The notes under the pieces were generated by a model. The model made no database searches. It was not told the origin of the DNA and saw only the letters and a program-made list of their open reading frames with translations. Below are positions 24,706 to 33,504 of a stretch of 64,000 nt of DNA, piece by piece. The DNA is from Iamia sp038233075. GTDB taxonomy: Bacteria > Actinomycetota > Acidimicrobiia > Acidimicrobiales > Iamiaceae. The stretch lies in NCBI GenBank assembly GCA_038233075.1, contig JBBSMQ010000003.1:1-64000 (forward strand), given 5' to 3'. The stretch's first letter is position 1; the number at the start of each line of letters is the position of its first letter. The position numbers were made by a program, and so were the translations under genes.

Positions 24706-25968
24706 GTGGGGAGAGACAACGTTCGGCGCCGGGGGCTGACGGCCATGTTGGCCGCGGTGATGGCGATCTCCGCCGCCTGCTCGGGGGGCTCCGGGGAGGG
24801 ACAGGGCGGGACCACCACGGTCAGCGATCCCACCGCGACGTCATCGCCGGCCGGGGGTCCCGAGACGTCCGTCGGGCCGGGCTCCTCGCCAGTGGCGCCG
24901 ACCGAGGCCTCCTTCACGTTGCCCGCGGACCGGCTCGATGCGGTGGACGCGGCGGGGCTCCGCTTCGAGGAGTTCGACTACCCCGTCGGACCCGACGACG
25001 TGCCGTGGCCCACGGAGTCCTGGCCCACCGGCGAGCTCTCCGATGAGGTCGACGCCGCTGAGGTGCAGGCGATCGTGGACCGGGCGTTCGGCGAGCTGTC
25101 GGCCGACGGCCAGACCATCGACGCCATCCTGGTCGCTGACGATGGACGGCTGGTCGTCGAGGAGTACAACGGCTGGGATCCCGAGGCGCCCCACATGTCG
25201 TGGTCGATGGCGAAGTCCATCAACGCCGCCCTGATCGGGATGCTCGTCGGGGAGGGACGGCTCGACATCTTCGAACCGGTCGACGCGCCGGAGTGGTCCG
25301 CCCCTGACGACCCCCGCGGCGCCATCACCCTCGACCAGCTCCTGCGGATGAGCAGCGGCCTCGCCTGGGAGGAGAGCTACGTCGACCCCGCCGGTGACGT
25401 GCTCGCGACCCTCGGCGGCGACGCCGACCGGGCCGGCTACACCGCCCAGAAGCCGTTGGCCGTCGAGCCCGACACCGAGTGGTCGTACTCCACCGGGACG
25501 GCGAACCTCATCGCCCGCAGCGTGGCCGACGAGGTCGGGTACGGCGATGAGCTCACGGGATGGATCGACGAAGAGCTGTTCGACCCGTTGGGCATCGACA
25601 CCGTCGAGCACAACCTCGACGCGACCGGGCTGATCAGCGGGGGGTCGTGGATCAACCTCACCCCCCAGGACTTCGCTCGGTTCGGCCTGCTGTTCGCCCG
25701 CAACGGCATCTGGGACGGCCGCCGCCTGCTCCCGGACGGCTGGGTCGACTACAGCCGCATGCCGACCCCCACCAACGAGGCCGGCACCTACGGCGCCCAG
25801 TGGTGGCTCGATCCTGATCGCCCGGGCATGTTCTTCGCCAGCGGGTTCAACGGCCAGACCATCAACGTCGTCCCTGAGGAGGACCTGGTGATCGTGGTGC
25901 TCTCGACCGCCGGTGACGGTCGCGACAACGAGGTGCGCGAGGCCCTGTTCGACCTCTTCGAAGTCTGA
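24706..25968 (+). CDS. Beta-lactamase-family serine hydrolase lipoprotein
   Basis: 420 residues. The lipobox is ISAAC (Cys25), followed by a Gly/Ser/Thr-rich linker to about residue 65. The class-C/CubicO fold shows the S167-x-x-K170 catalytic pair in SWSMAKS, an YSTGTANL motif in the place of the Tyr loop, and FASGFNGQTINVVP near the end where KTG-like motifs occur. Such proteins are esterases, amidases or peptidases rather than true resistance enzymes. GTG 24706 starts a transcript that appears leaderless. The gene is divergent from PPDK across a repeat pair. Confidence 0.82.
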   Translation: MGRDNVRRRGLTAMLAAVMAISAACSGGSGEGQGGTTTVSDPTATSSPAGGPETSVGPGSSPVAPTEASFTLPADRLDAVDAAGLRFEEFDYPVGPDDVPWPTESWPTGELSDEVDAAEVQAIVDRAFGELSADGQTIDAILVADDGRLVVEEYNGWDPEAPHMSWSMAKSINAALIGMLVGEGRLDIFEPVDAPEWSAPDDPRGAITLDQLLRMSSGLAWEESYVDPAGDVLATLGGDADRAGYTAQKPLAVEPDTEWSYSTGTANLIARSVADEVGYGDELTGWIDEELFDPLGIDTVEHNLDATGLISGGSWINLTPQDFARFGLLFARNGIWDGRRLLPDGWVDYSRMPTPTNEAGTYGAQWWLDPDRPGMFFASGFNGQTINVVPEEDLVIVVLSTAGDGRDNEVREALFDLFEV

Positions 25969-26006
25969 CGTCGCGCGGCGAGCGAACCGGGCGCTAGGAA
26001 GGCCTC

Positions 26007-26561
26007 ATGACTGACCGAGCGTCCCTCGCCGACCTGCTTGCGGAGTACGACCGGGCTCGGGGCTACACCGACGCGCTGTGGCGGGACCTCAGCGCCGACG
26101 AGGTCCGCTGGCGCCCGCACCCCGACTCCAGCGCCATCGGCTGGCACCTCGGCCACCAGGCCGCGGTCGCCCACTTCATGGTGCGCAACCTCACCGCGGC
26201 CGAGCCCAGCCTCGACCCCCACCTCGACGCGCTCATGGACAGCGCGACGGCAGAGCGCGACCGGGGTGAGCTCCCCGATGTCGGCGATCTGGCCCGCTAC
26301 CGCGACACGGTGGCCGAGCGGGTCGCCCACCACGTCACCACCATCGACCGGGGCGAGGTCGGTGCCCCCGCCCAGCTGCGCGCCATCGCCGAGACCATGC
26401 TGGTCGCCCTCACCGACCACGAGTACCAGCACGACCAGTGGATCGGCGAGGTCCGCTCCGGTCCCCTCGGTCATCCCCTGCCACCCCGACCGAGCTCGGG
26501 TCTGCTCACCGAGGTGGACAGCTACCTGATGATCGGGACCTCCGCACGCGCGGCGCGATGA
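26007..26561 (+). CDS. DinB-family metal-binding protein
   Basis: A 184-residue four-helix protein of the DinB_2/thiol-transferase superfamily. The metal-binding histidines are visible as GWHLGHQ near residue 48 and HEYQHDQW near residue 138; the helices between are Ala/Arg/Asp rich. Members use a divalent metal to bind or transfer thiols such as mycothiol, or have unknown roles. It lies 38 bases behind the serine hydrolase and may share its transcript. Confidence 0.75.
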   Translation: MTDRASLADLLAEYDRARGYTDALWRDLSADEVRWRPHPDSSAIGWHLGHQAAVAHFMVRNLTAAEPSLDPHLDALMDSATAERDRGELPDVGDLARYRDTVAERVAHHVTTIDRGEVGAPAQLRAIAETMLVALTDHEYQHDQWIGEVRSGPLGHPLPPRPSSGLLTEVDSYLMIGTSARAAR

Positions 26562-26706
26562 GGTTGCCCTCCCGGTGACGTCTGAACGGGTGGAGGCTCC
26601 CAAGGGTCACAGATGGGACCTCGGCCTCCGTCGCCCATTGACCAACCAAGGAGGATCCGCTGACGGCCTACCTCAGATCGCCGAGGCGGCGTGGGAGGCT
26701 CCTCCC

Positions 26707-27942
26707 ATGTCCGCCTCCACCCAGAAGATCACCTTCACCGGATCGCAGGGGGACGAGCTCGCGGCCCGCCTGGACCTGCCCCCGGGTCCGCCCGCCGCCA
26801 TCGCCTTGTTCGCGCACTGCTTCACGTGTGGCAAGGACATCGCCGCCGCCTCGCGGGTCAGCGCCGGGCTGGTGGCGGAGGGGTTCGGCGTGCTGCGCTT
26901 CGACTTCACCGGCCTCGGGTCGAGCCAGGGCGAGTTCGCCAACACCAACTTCACCTCGAACGTCGATGACCTGGTCGCCGCAGCCGACATGCTGCGCGAC
27001 GACCACCAGGCACCCAGGCTCCTCATCGGCCACAGCCTGGGCGGCGCCGCCGTGCTCGCCGCCGCGGCCCGGATCCCAGAGGTCGCCGCGGTGGCCACCA
27101 TCGCAGCGCCGTCGGACCCGGCCCACGTCGCCGACGTGTTCACGCCCGATGCCATGGCCCGGATCGAGGAGGACGGTGAGGCCGAGGTCGACCTGGCCGG
27201 TCGCTCCTTCCGGATCCGGCGCCAGCTGCTCGATGACATCGGCCGCCAGAACCTCGATGCGTGCCTCGCCGGCCTCGATGCCGCCCTGCTGGTGATGCAC
27301 TCCCCCATCGACACCCTGGTCGACATCGACCACGCCCGGCGCATCTACGAGGGGGCCCGCCACCCGAAGAGCTTCGTCAGCCTGGACGGGGCGGATCACC
27401 TCCTCACCGATCGCGCCGACTCCGCCTACGCGGCGAGGGTCCTGGCCGCCTGGGCGGCACGGTACGTGCCGGAGGTGCAGGCGGACGCGGGACCCGAGGG
27501 CGCCGAGGGTGAGGTCGTGGTCGAGGAGGCCGGCACCGGGGGCTTGAGCCAGACCGTGGCCGCCGGTCGTCACGTCCTTGCCGCCGACGAGCCCCCCGGC
27601 ATCGGCGACGACACCGGCCCGACGCCCTACGACCTCCTGCTGGCCGGACTCGGCGCCTGCACCTCCATGACGCTGCGCCTGTACGCCCGACGCAAGGACC
27701 TCCCCCTCGACCACGTCCGGGTGACCCTCAGCCACGAGCGGACCCACTCCGACGACTGCGCCGACCCCGACGACGCGCCCTGCCGGATCGAGCGGATCAC
27801 CCGATCCATCGAGCTGACCGGGGACCTCGACGACGACCAGCGATCTCGACTCCTGGCCATCGCCGACCGGTGCCCGGTCCATCGCACCCTCGAAGCCGAC
27901 CTCCGCGTCACGACCGAGCTCGTCGGAGCCGGGGACTCCTAG
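26707..27942 (+). CDS. Bifunctional alpha/beta-hydrolase-OsmC fusion
   Basis: 411 residues from ATG 26707. Residues 1-255 form an alpha/beta-hydrolase with nucleophile S110 in GHSLGGAA, and later SPIDTLVD and DGADHLL carrying the likely Asp and His. Residues about 265-408 form an OsmC peroxidase-like domain with two conserved cysteines (LGACTSMTLRLYA and DRCPVHRTL). OsmC proteins reduce organic hydroperoxides. The fusion is known in many bacteria and suggests hydrolysis coupled to peroxide defence, but its substrate is not established from sequence. It starts about 145 bases after dinB. Confidence 0.85.
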   Translation: MSASTQKITFTGSQGDELAARLDLPPGPPAAIALFAHCFTCGKDIAAASRVSAGLVAEGFGVLRFDFTGLGSSQGEFANTNFTSNVDDLVAAADMLRDDHQAPRLLIGHSLGGAAVLAAAARIPEVAAVATIAAPSDPAHVADVFTPDAMARIEEDGEAEVDLAGRSFRIRRQLLDDIGRQNLDACLAGLDAALLVMHSPIDTLVDIDHARRIYEGARHPKSFVSLDGADHLLTDRADSAYAARVLAAWAARYVPEVQADAGPEGAEGEVVVEEAGTGGLSQTVAAGRHVLAADEPPGIGDDTGPTPYDLLLAGLGACTSMTLRLYARRKDLPLDHVRVTLSHERTHSDDCADPDDAPCRIERITRSIELTGDLDDDQRSRLLAIADRCPVHRTLEADLRVTTELVGAGDS

Positions 27943-28076
27943 ATCGACCTCGACGGGCTCGTCCGTCGCCGACGGCCCACGGCGTGCCAGGATGACGTGG
28001 GTGTCAGGCGCCGAGACGTCACCGACGTGACCACGACCCTCCCCTCCGACGCCGCTCACTCATCGGATCGGACCCG

Positions 28077-30263
28077 ATGACCGCCGTGGGCACCACCGCG
28101 GGCATCGCCCTGTCCGAGGACCACCTGGCCCTGGCGGCCACGGTCCGGCGGTGGGCCGCGGCCCACGTCCCGGCCACGGTGCCCCGAGCCCTGCTCGACG
28201 CCGACGACGAGCCCCTCGCTCCGTTCTGGGAAGATCTGTCCCGCCGAGGCTGGCTCGGCCTCCACCTGCCGGAGTCGGTCGGCGGCGAGGGCTACGGGCT
28301 GGCCGAGCTGGTGGTGGTGCTCGAGGCCCTCGGCGAGGTGTGCGCCCCGGGGCCGTTCCTGCCCACCGCGGCGGCGGCCGCCGCCATCGCCCGCTTCGGC
28401 CCCTGCGAGCTGCGGGCGTCCCTGCTACCGGACCTGGCCGCGGGGCGCGCCATCGGCGCGGTCGGACTCGGTGGCCGGCCGGTCCCCCTCCGCACCGACG
28501 GTCCCGACACGATCGTCTCCGGGACCTGGACCGAGGTGCTCTCCGGGGCCCAGGCCGACGTGCTCGTCCTCCCCGTGGAGGTCCCCGGGGCCGGCGCCTG
28601 GGTCGTCCTCGACGCCGCCGACCTTGACGTCGAGGCCTCGACCAGCCTCGATCGGACCCGTCGAGTGGCGCGGGTGACCGCCCACGACGTGGCCGTCGCC
28701 CCCGACCGCCTCCTCACCTGCCCGCCCGGATCACCCGACGTGGACGACCTCGTTGTGCTGATGGTGGCGGCCGAGTCGGTCGGCCTGGCGGCGTGGTGCG
28801 TGCGCACCGCGGCGGAGCACGCCGTCATCCGGGAGCAGTTCGGTCGCCCCATCGGGCAGTTCCAGGCGATCAAGCACCGCGTCGCCGACATGCTGGGCGC
28901 GGTCGAACAAGCGCGGGCGGCGGTCTGGGATGCGGGCCGCAGCGGCGACGCGCTGGCGGTGGCGGTGGCCGCCGCGCTGGCGCCCGAGGCCGCCCACCGC
29001 GGCGCCAAGGACTGCGTGCAGGTCCTGGGCGGCATCGGCTTCACCTGGGACCACGACGTGCACCTGTACCTGAAGCGGGCCCTGGCCGGGCGCGCGCTCG
29101 TCGGTGGGCCGCGGCGGTGGCAGGCGGAGGTGGCCCGCCTGGCCCTGGCCGGGGCGCGCCGCCACACCGCCGTCGAGCTGCCCCCAGGAACCGAGCCCCA
29201 CCGCGACGAGGTGCGCGCGTTCCTCGACGACCTCCTCACCCACGAGAAGTCCACCTGGAACGCCCATCTCGCCGATGCCGGCTACCTCGTCCCCCACTGG
29301 CCCCGCCCCTGGGGTCGCGACGCCTCCCCCGTCGAACAGCTGGTCATCGACGAGGAGCTCCGCCGGGCCCGGGTCCGCCGACCGCACCTGGCGGTGGGGG
29401 CGTGGGCCCTGCCCACCCTCATCGCCCACGGCACCGAGGAGCAGCAGCGCCGCTGGATCCCCGCCACGCTCCGAGGCGAGGTGACCTGGTGCCAGATGTT
29501 CAGCGAGCCGGGCGCAGGGTCCGACCTCGCCTCGCTCGCGACCAAGGCGGTCCGCACCGACGGCGGATGGCTCCTGACCGGCCAGAAGGTGTGGACCACA
29601 CTGGCCCACGTGGCCGACTGGGGGATCTGCCTGGCCCGGACCGACCCCCGCGCGCCCCGCCACGAAGGCATCGGCTGCTTCCTGGTGGACATGCGATCCG
29701 AGGGCATCGACGTCCGACCCCTCCGCGAGCTCACCGGGGCCGAGATGTTCAACGAGGTGTTCCTGTCCGACGTCTTCGTGCCCGACGAGTGCGTGGTCGG
29801 CGCTCCGACGTCGGGCTGGGCCGCGGCGCGCACGACGCTGGCCAACGAGCGGGTCTCGATGGGCAGCGGGTCATCCATGGGACCGGGGGTGGAGGCGCTC
29901 CTCGACCTGGCCGCGCCCCAGGCCGCCGAGGACGCGACCGTCGCCGAGGCCCTCGGGCAGGTGGTGGCGATCGACCAGTCTCTTGCGGCCATGGGCAACC
30001 GGATGACCCTGCGGGCCCTGGCCGGTTCGGCCGCGGGACCGGAGGCCAGCATCCGCAAGCTGCTCGGCGTCGAGCACGACCAGCGGGTGCAGGAGATGGG
30101 CCTGGAGCTGCTCGGGCCCGCGGCCGCCTCGGGCGAGGGGGCGGCGGCGGGCTGGATCGCCGGGTTCCTCGGCAACCGCAGCCTGTCCATCGCCGGGGGC
30201 ACCAGCGAGATCCAGCGCAACGTCATCGCCGAACGCCTCCTCGGGCTACCCCGCGACCCGTGA
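28077..30263 (+). CDS. Tandem acyl-CoA dehydrogenase (FadE34-like)
   Basis: 728 residues made of two acyl-CoA dehydrogenase units. The first (about 1-365) has WLGLHLPESVGGEGYGLAEL, EQFGRPIGQFQAIKHRVADM and VLGGIGFTWDHDVHLYLKRA. The second (about 385-728) has MFSEPGAGSDLASLATKAVR, GQKVWTTLAHVADWGICLAR and SLSIAGGTSEIQRNVIAERL. A fused pair of this length resembles mycobacterial FadE34, which dehydrogenates a cholesterol side-chain CoA ester. The downstream DUF35 and thiolase-like genes overlap or abut it (GTGA junction), supporting a beta-oxidation step on a bulky acyl-CoA. Confidence 0.85.
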   Translation: MTAVGTTAGIALSEDHLALAATVRRWAAAHVPATVPRALLDADDEPLAPFWEDLSRRGWLGLHLPESVGGEGYGLAELVVVLEALGEVCAPGPFLPTAAAAAAIARFGPCELRASLLPDLAAGRAIGAVGLGGRPVPLRTDGPDTIVSGTWTEVLSGAQADVLVLPVEVPGAGAWVVLDAADLDVEASTSLDRTRRVARVTAHDVAVAPDRLLTCPPGSPDVDDLVVLMVAAESVGLAAWCVRTAAEHAVIREQFGRPIGQFQAIKHRVADMLGAVEQARAAVWDAGRSGDALAVAVAAALAPEAAHRGAKDCVQVLGGIGFTWDHDVHLYLKRALAGRALVGGPRRWQAEVARLALAGARRHTAVELPPGTEPHRDEVRAFLDDLLTHEKSTWNAHLADAGYLVPHWPRPWGRDASPVEQLVIDEELRRARVRRPHLAVGAWALPTLIAHGTEEQQRRWIPATLRGEVTWCQMFSEPGAGSDLASLATKAVRTDGGWLLTGQKVWTTLAHVADWGICLARTDPRAPRHEGIGCFLVDMRSEGIDVRPLRELTGAEMFNEVFLSDVFVPDECVVGAPTSGWAAARTTLANERVSMGSGSSMGPGVEALLDLAAPQAAEDATVAEALGQVVAIDQSLAAMGNRMTLRALAGSAAGPEASIRKLLGVEHDQRVQEMGLELLGPAAASGEGAAAGWIAGFLGNRSLSIAGGTSEIQRNVIAERLLGLPRDP

Positions 30264-30685
30264 CCGAACGCCCCTTCCGCGTGCTGCCCCGCGTCGACGA
30301 CCGCACCCGCCCGTTCTGGACCGGTGGCGCCGAGGGCAAGCTGCGGTTCCTGCGCTGCGGGGCCTGTGGCTGGTGGCAGCACCCACCCGGGCCCGTGTGC
30401 GCCCTGTGCTTGAGCGACGACCTCGCCGCCGACGCCGTGTCCGGGCGGGCCACCGTGCACACCTACACGGTCAACCACCAGCCCTGGTACCCGGGCCTCG
30501 ACCCGCCCTACGTGATCGCCATCGTCGAGCTGCCCGAGCAGGTCGGGCTGCGGCTCACCACCAACATCGTCCGCTGCGAGCCCGACGAGGTCCACATCGG
30601 CATGGAGGTGCAGGTGACCTTCGCCGACTACGACGATGTCTGGCTGCCCCTGTTCACCCCCACCACGGGAGGCGGCGATGACTGA
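30260..30685 (+). CDS. DUF35 OB-fold/zinc-ribbon acyl-CoA-associated protein
   Basis: 141 residues: an N-terminal rubredoxin-like zinc ribbon (RCGACGWWQHPPGPVCALC) and a C-terminal OB-fold (ATVHTYTVNHQPWYPGLDPP onward). DUF35 proteins partner thiolase-like enzymes: in steroid catabolism the DUF35 part of ChsH2 holds the aldolase Ltp2. Here the GTG start overlaps the dehydrogenase stop and its own stop overlaps the thiolase start by 8 bases, so the three products are made together and probably form one complex. Confidence 0.83.
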   Translation: MTERPFRVLPRVDDRTRPFWTGGAEGKLRFLRCGACGWWQHPPGPVCALCLSDDLAADAVSGRATVHTYTVNHQPWYPGLDPPYVIAIVELPEQVGLRLTTNIVRCEPDEVHIGMEVQVTFADYDDVWLPLFTPTTGGGDD

Positions 30686-31880
30686 GAAGGCCGAGCACCG
30701 GACCGTGATCTCCGGCGTGGGCCAGTCCCAGGTCGGGCGGCGGATCTACCGCGACCCGCTGGAGCTCACCGTCGAGGCGGCGCGACGGGCCCTCGACGAC
30801 GCCGGCCTCGACCGGGCCGACATCGACGGGATCGCCACCTATCCGGGCAACATGGATGTGCCGCCCGGGTTCTCCGGGGTGGGTGTGCCCGAGCTGCAGG
30901 ACGCCCTGCGCCTGGAGCTGGACTGGTTCGCCGGCGGCCTGGAGTCCCCGGGCCAGCTGGGATCGGTCATCGGTGCCGTCACCGCGGTGGCGGCGGGCCT
31001 GGCCCGCCACGTCATCTGCTTCCGCACCGTCACCGAGGCCTCGGCCCAGGGCGACCAGGGGCGCGGCTCGGTCACCATGGGCGGCGGCGGGGGCGGCGGC
31101 GTGCGCATGGGCGGGTTCCTCCAGTGGGCGCTGCCTTTCGGCGCCCCGTCGGCCGCCAACTGGATCGGGATGATGGCCATGCGCCACATGCACGAGTTCG
31201 GCACCACCCGGGAGCAGCTGGGCCAGATCGCCCTCAACGGCCGGCGCAACGCGGCCCGCAACCCCCAGGCCATCTACACCGAGCCCATGAGCATGGACGA
31301 CTACCTGTCGGTGCGGATGATCTCCGAGCCGCTCTGCCTCTACGACTGCGATGTCCCCGCCGACGGCAGCACTGCGGTCATCGTCTCCCACATCGACACC
31401 GCCGACGACCTGCGGCGTCCCCCGGTGCGAGTCGAGTCGGTGGGATCGGCCATCCGGGGTCGGCCCAGCTGGGACCAGTGGGACGACCTCACCACCATGG
31501 CCAGCCGCGATGCCGGGGCCATGCTCTGGGAGCGCACCGACCTGACCCCCGCCGATGTGGACGTGGCCGAGCTGTACGACGGGTTCAGCTTCCTCGCCCT
31601 CGCCTGGCTGGAGGCCCTCGGCTTCTGCGGCCACGGCGAGGGCGGCCCCTACCTCGAAGGCGGGGCCCGCATCGCCCTCGAGGGTGAGCTGCCCCTCAAC
31701 ACTCACGGCGGGCAGCTGTCGGCCGGGCGCCTCCACGGCTACGGCTTCCTGCACGAGGCCTGCCTCCAGCTGTGGGGTGAGGCCGAGGCGCGCCAGGTCG
31801 CGGGCGAACCCGAGGTCGCGGTGGCCGCAGCGGGCGGTGGACCCCTGGCCGGCGCCGTGCTCCTCACCGCGCCGCGCTGA
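30678..31880 (+). CDS. Thiolase-fold lipid-transfer/retro-aldolase protein (Ltp2-like)
   Basis: 400 residues with a thiolase fold (SGVGQSQVGRRIYRDPLELT; ALDDAGLDRADIDGIATY; VDVAELYDGFSFLAL; HGGQLSAGRLHGYGFLHEAC). The usual nucleophilic cysteine near residue 90 is absent: the region reads GGLESPGQLGSVIGAVTAV. Loss of that Cys together with a DUF35 partner is the pattern of Ltp2, which cleaves a hydroxyacyl-CoA by a retro-aldol step rather than by thiolysis. Tyrosines in ELYDGF and HGYGF are candidate catalytic residues. ATG 30678 follows GGAGGC. The steroid assignment is inference; another branched acyl chain is possible. Confidence 0.8.
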   Translation: MTEKAEHRTVISGVGQSQVGRRIYRDPLELTVEAARRALDDAGLDRADIDGIATYPGNMDVPPGFSGVGVPELQDALRLELDWFAGGLESPGQLGSVIGAVTAVAAGLARHVICFRTVTEASAQGDQGRGSVTMGGGGGGGVRMGGFLQWALPFGAPSAANWIGMMAMRHMHEFGTTREQLGQIALNGRRNAARNPQAIYTEPMSMDDYLSVRMISEPLCLYDCDVPADGSTAVIVSHIDTADDLRRPPVRVESVGSAIRGRPSWDQWDDLTTMASRDAGAMLWERTDLTPADVDVAELYDGFSFLALAWLEALGFCGHGEGGPYLEGGARIALEGELPLNTHGGQLSAGRLHGYGFLHEACLQLWGEAEARQVAGEPEVAVAAAGGGPLAGAVLLTAPR

Positions 31881-31943
31881 ACCGCGGCGCCGGGTTGACG
31901 CGGCCGTTAGGTTGCGCCCGACGTCGATCCGAGGGGGGATGAG

Positions 31944-33491
31944 GTGACCAGGCTGCTGGTGGACCAGCTGCGGGCCATGGCCGAGGCCTTTCCCGACGAG
32001 ACCGGCTACCGCCTGGTCGACACCGGCGAGGCGCTCTCCTACCGAACCTGGGAAGCGGCCTCCAACCGCCTCGCCCGCGGCCTGGTGACGGCAGGCGTAG
32101 CGCCCGGTGATCGCGTCAGCATCGACCTCCCGCCCGCGGCCCTGATCCCCTGGCTCGTCGCCTACCCCGCCATCCACAAGGCCGGGGCCGTCGCCGTCCC
32201 CACCAACACCCGCCTGCGCCCTGACGAGCTGGCCGTGGTGCTGGGCCACGCCGGGGCGTCGATAGTCCTCACCAGCGCAGAGCTGCGGCCTGCGGTCGAT
32301 GGCATCGCCGACCGCCTTCCCGACCTGCGTCGGGTGGTGGTGGCGGACGACGGTCCCGAGGGCTTCGGCGAGGTGTTGGACGACGACGACTCCACCTTCC
32401 AGGTCGCCCTCGACGGCGACGCCCTGGCCGACATCCTCTACACCAGCGGCACCACCGGGACGCCCAAGGGGGTCGCGGTCCGCCATCGCAACCTCGGACT
32501 GGTCGGTGGGGCGGCGCCATCCTTCGATGGCAGGGGCTGGCTGCACGGTTCCCCGCTGTTCACCTTCGCCGGCATCGGGTTCATCTTCAGCCCCATGACG
32601 ATGGGGATGTCCGGGATGTACCTGGCCCGGTTCGACGCCGGCGACTGGCTCGGCGCCGTCGAGGAGCACCGGCCCGCGGCCACGTTCCTGGTGCCGGCGA
32701 TGGCCACGCTGCTCACCGACCACCCTGACTTCGCCTCGGCCGACCTCTCCAGCCTCGAGATCTGCGCCATCGGCAGCGCCCCGCTCCCCCACGAGACCCT
32801 CCGGGCCGTGCAGGAGAAGCTGCCCGACGCACTGGTGACCAACGGCTACGGCATGACCGAGGCCGGCGCCGCCTACTGCGTCCTCCCGCCCGGCGAGGCG
32901 CTCAGGCGCCCCGGCTCGGTGGGCCAGCCGGTGCCGCCCACCGAGGTGCGGGTGGTGGACGCCGACGACCGCGACGTCCCCGTGGGCGACGAGGGCCAGG
33001 TCCTCCTCCGGACCAAGGGCCGTCAGCGCGAGTACTACCGAGACCCGGAGGCCACCGCCGCGGCCTGGGGCGGGGGCTGGCTGCACACCGGCGACATCGG
33101 TCGGATCGACGAGGACGGCTTCCTCTACATCCTGGGTCGCACCAAGGACGTCATCATCCGCGGCGGCCACAACATCCATGCCACCGACGTCGAGGAGGTG
33201 CTCCATCAGCACCCCGGCGTGCGCGAGGCGACCGTGGTCGGGGTGGCCCACCCGGTGCTGGGCGAGGACGTGGCTGCGGTGGTCGTGCCCCGGGACGGCC
33301 ACCACCTCGACCCCGCGGAGGTCGCCGCCTTCTGCCGATCGCGCCTGGCCGACTACAAGGCGCCCCGCCGGGTCGAGGTGCGCGACGAGCTGCCCCGCAA
33401 CGCCACCGGCAAGGTGCGCAAGCGGGAGCTGGCCCTCGAGCTCGAGCCCTCCCGAGTCGACGCCGGCGCTGACACCGACGCGCAGGGCTGA
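31944..33491 (+). CDS. AMP-dependent acyl-CoA synthetase
   Basis: 515 residues of the ANL superfamily: P-loop ILYTSGTTGTPKGVAVRH, the GYGMTEAG motif, GWLHTGDIGRIDEDGFLYI, the hinge GRTKDVIIRGGHNI and the lysine in NATGKVRKRE. It would activate the acid substrate of the operon to its CoA ester. The GTG at 31944 is preceded by GAGGGGGGATGAG; the nearby ATG at 31938 is out of frame. It follows the thiolase-like gene by 63 bases and precedes the MFS gene by 13, so a single transcript is likely. Confidence 0.87.
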   Translation: MTRLLVDQLRAMAEAFPDETGYRLVDTGEALSYRTWEAASNRLARGLVTAGVAPGDRVSIDLPPAALIPWLVAYPAIHKAGAVAVPTNTRLRPDELAVVLGHAGASIVLTSAELRPAVDGIADRLPDLRRVVVADDGPEGFGEVLDDDDSTFQVALDGDALADILYTSGTTGTPKGVAVRHRNLGLVGGAAPSFDGRGWLHGSPLFTFAGIGFIFSPMTMGMSGMYLARFDAGDWLGAVEEHRPAATFLVPAMATLLTDHPDFASADLSSLEICAIGSAPLPHETLRAVQEKLPDALVTNGYGMTEAGAAYCVLPPGEALRRPGSVGQPVPPTEVRVVDADDRDVPVGDEGQVLLRTKGRQREYYRDPEATAAAWGGGWLHTGDIGRIDEDGFLYILGRTKDVIIRGGHNIHATDVEEVLHQHPGVREATVVGVAHPVLGEDVAAVVVPRDGHHLDPAEVAAFCRSRLADYKAPRRVEVRDELPRNATGKVRKRELALELEPSRVDAGADTDAQG

Positions 33492-33504
33492 GGCCTGCGG
33501 AGGC

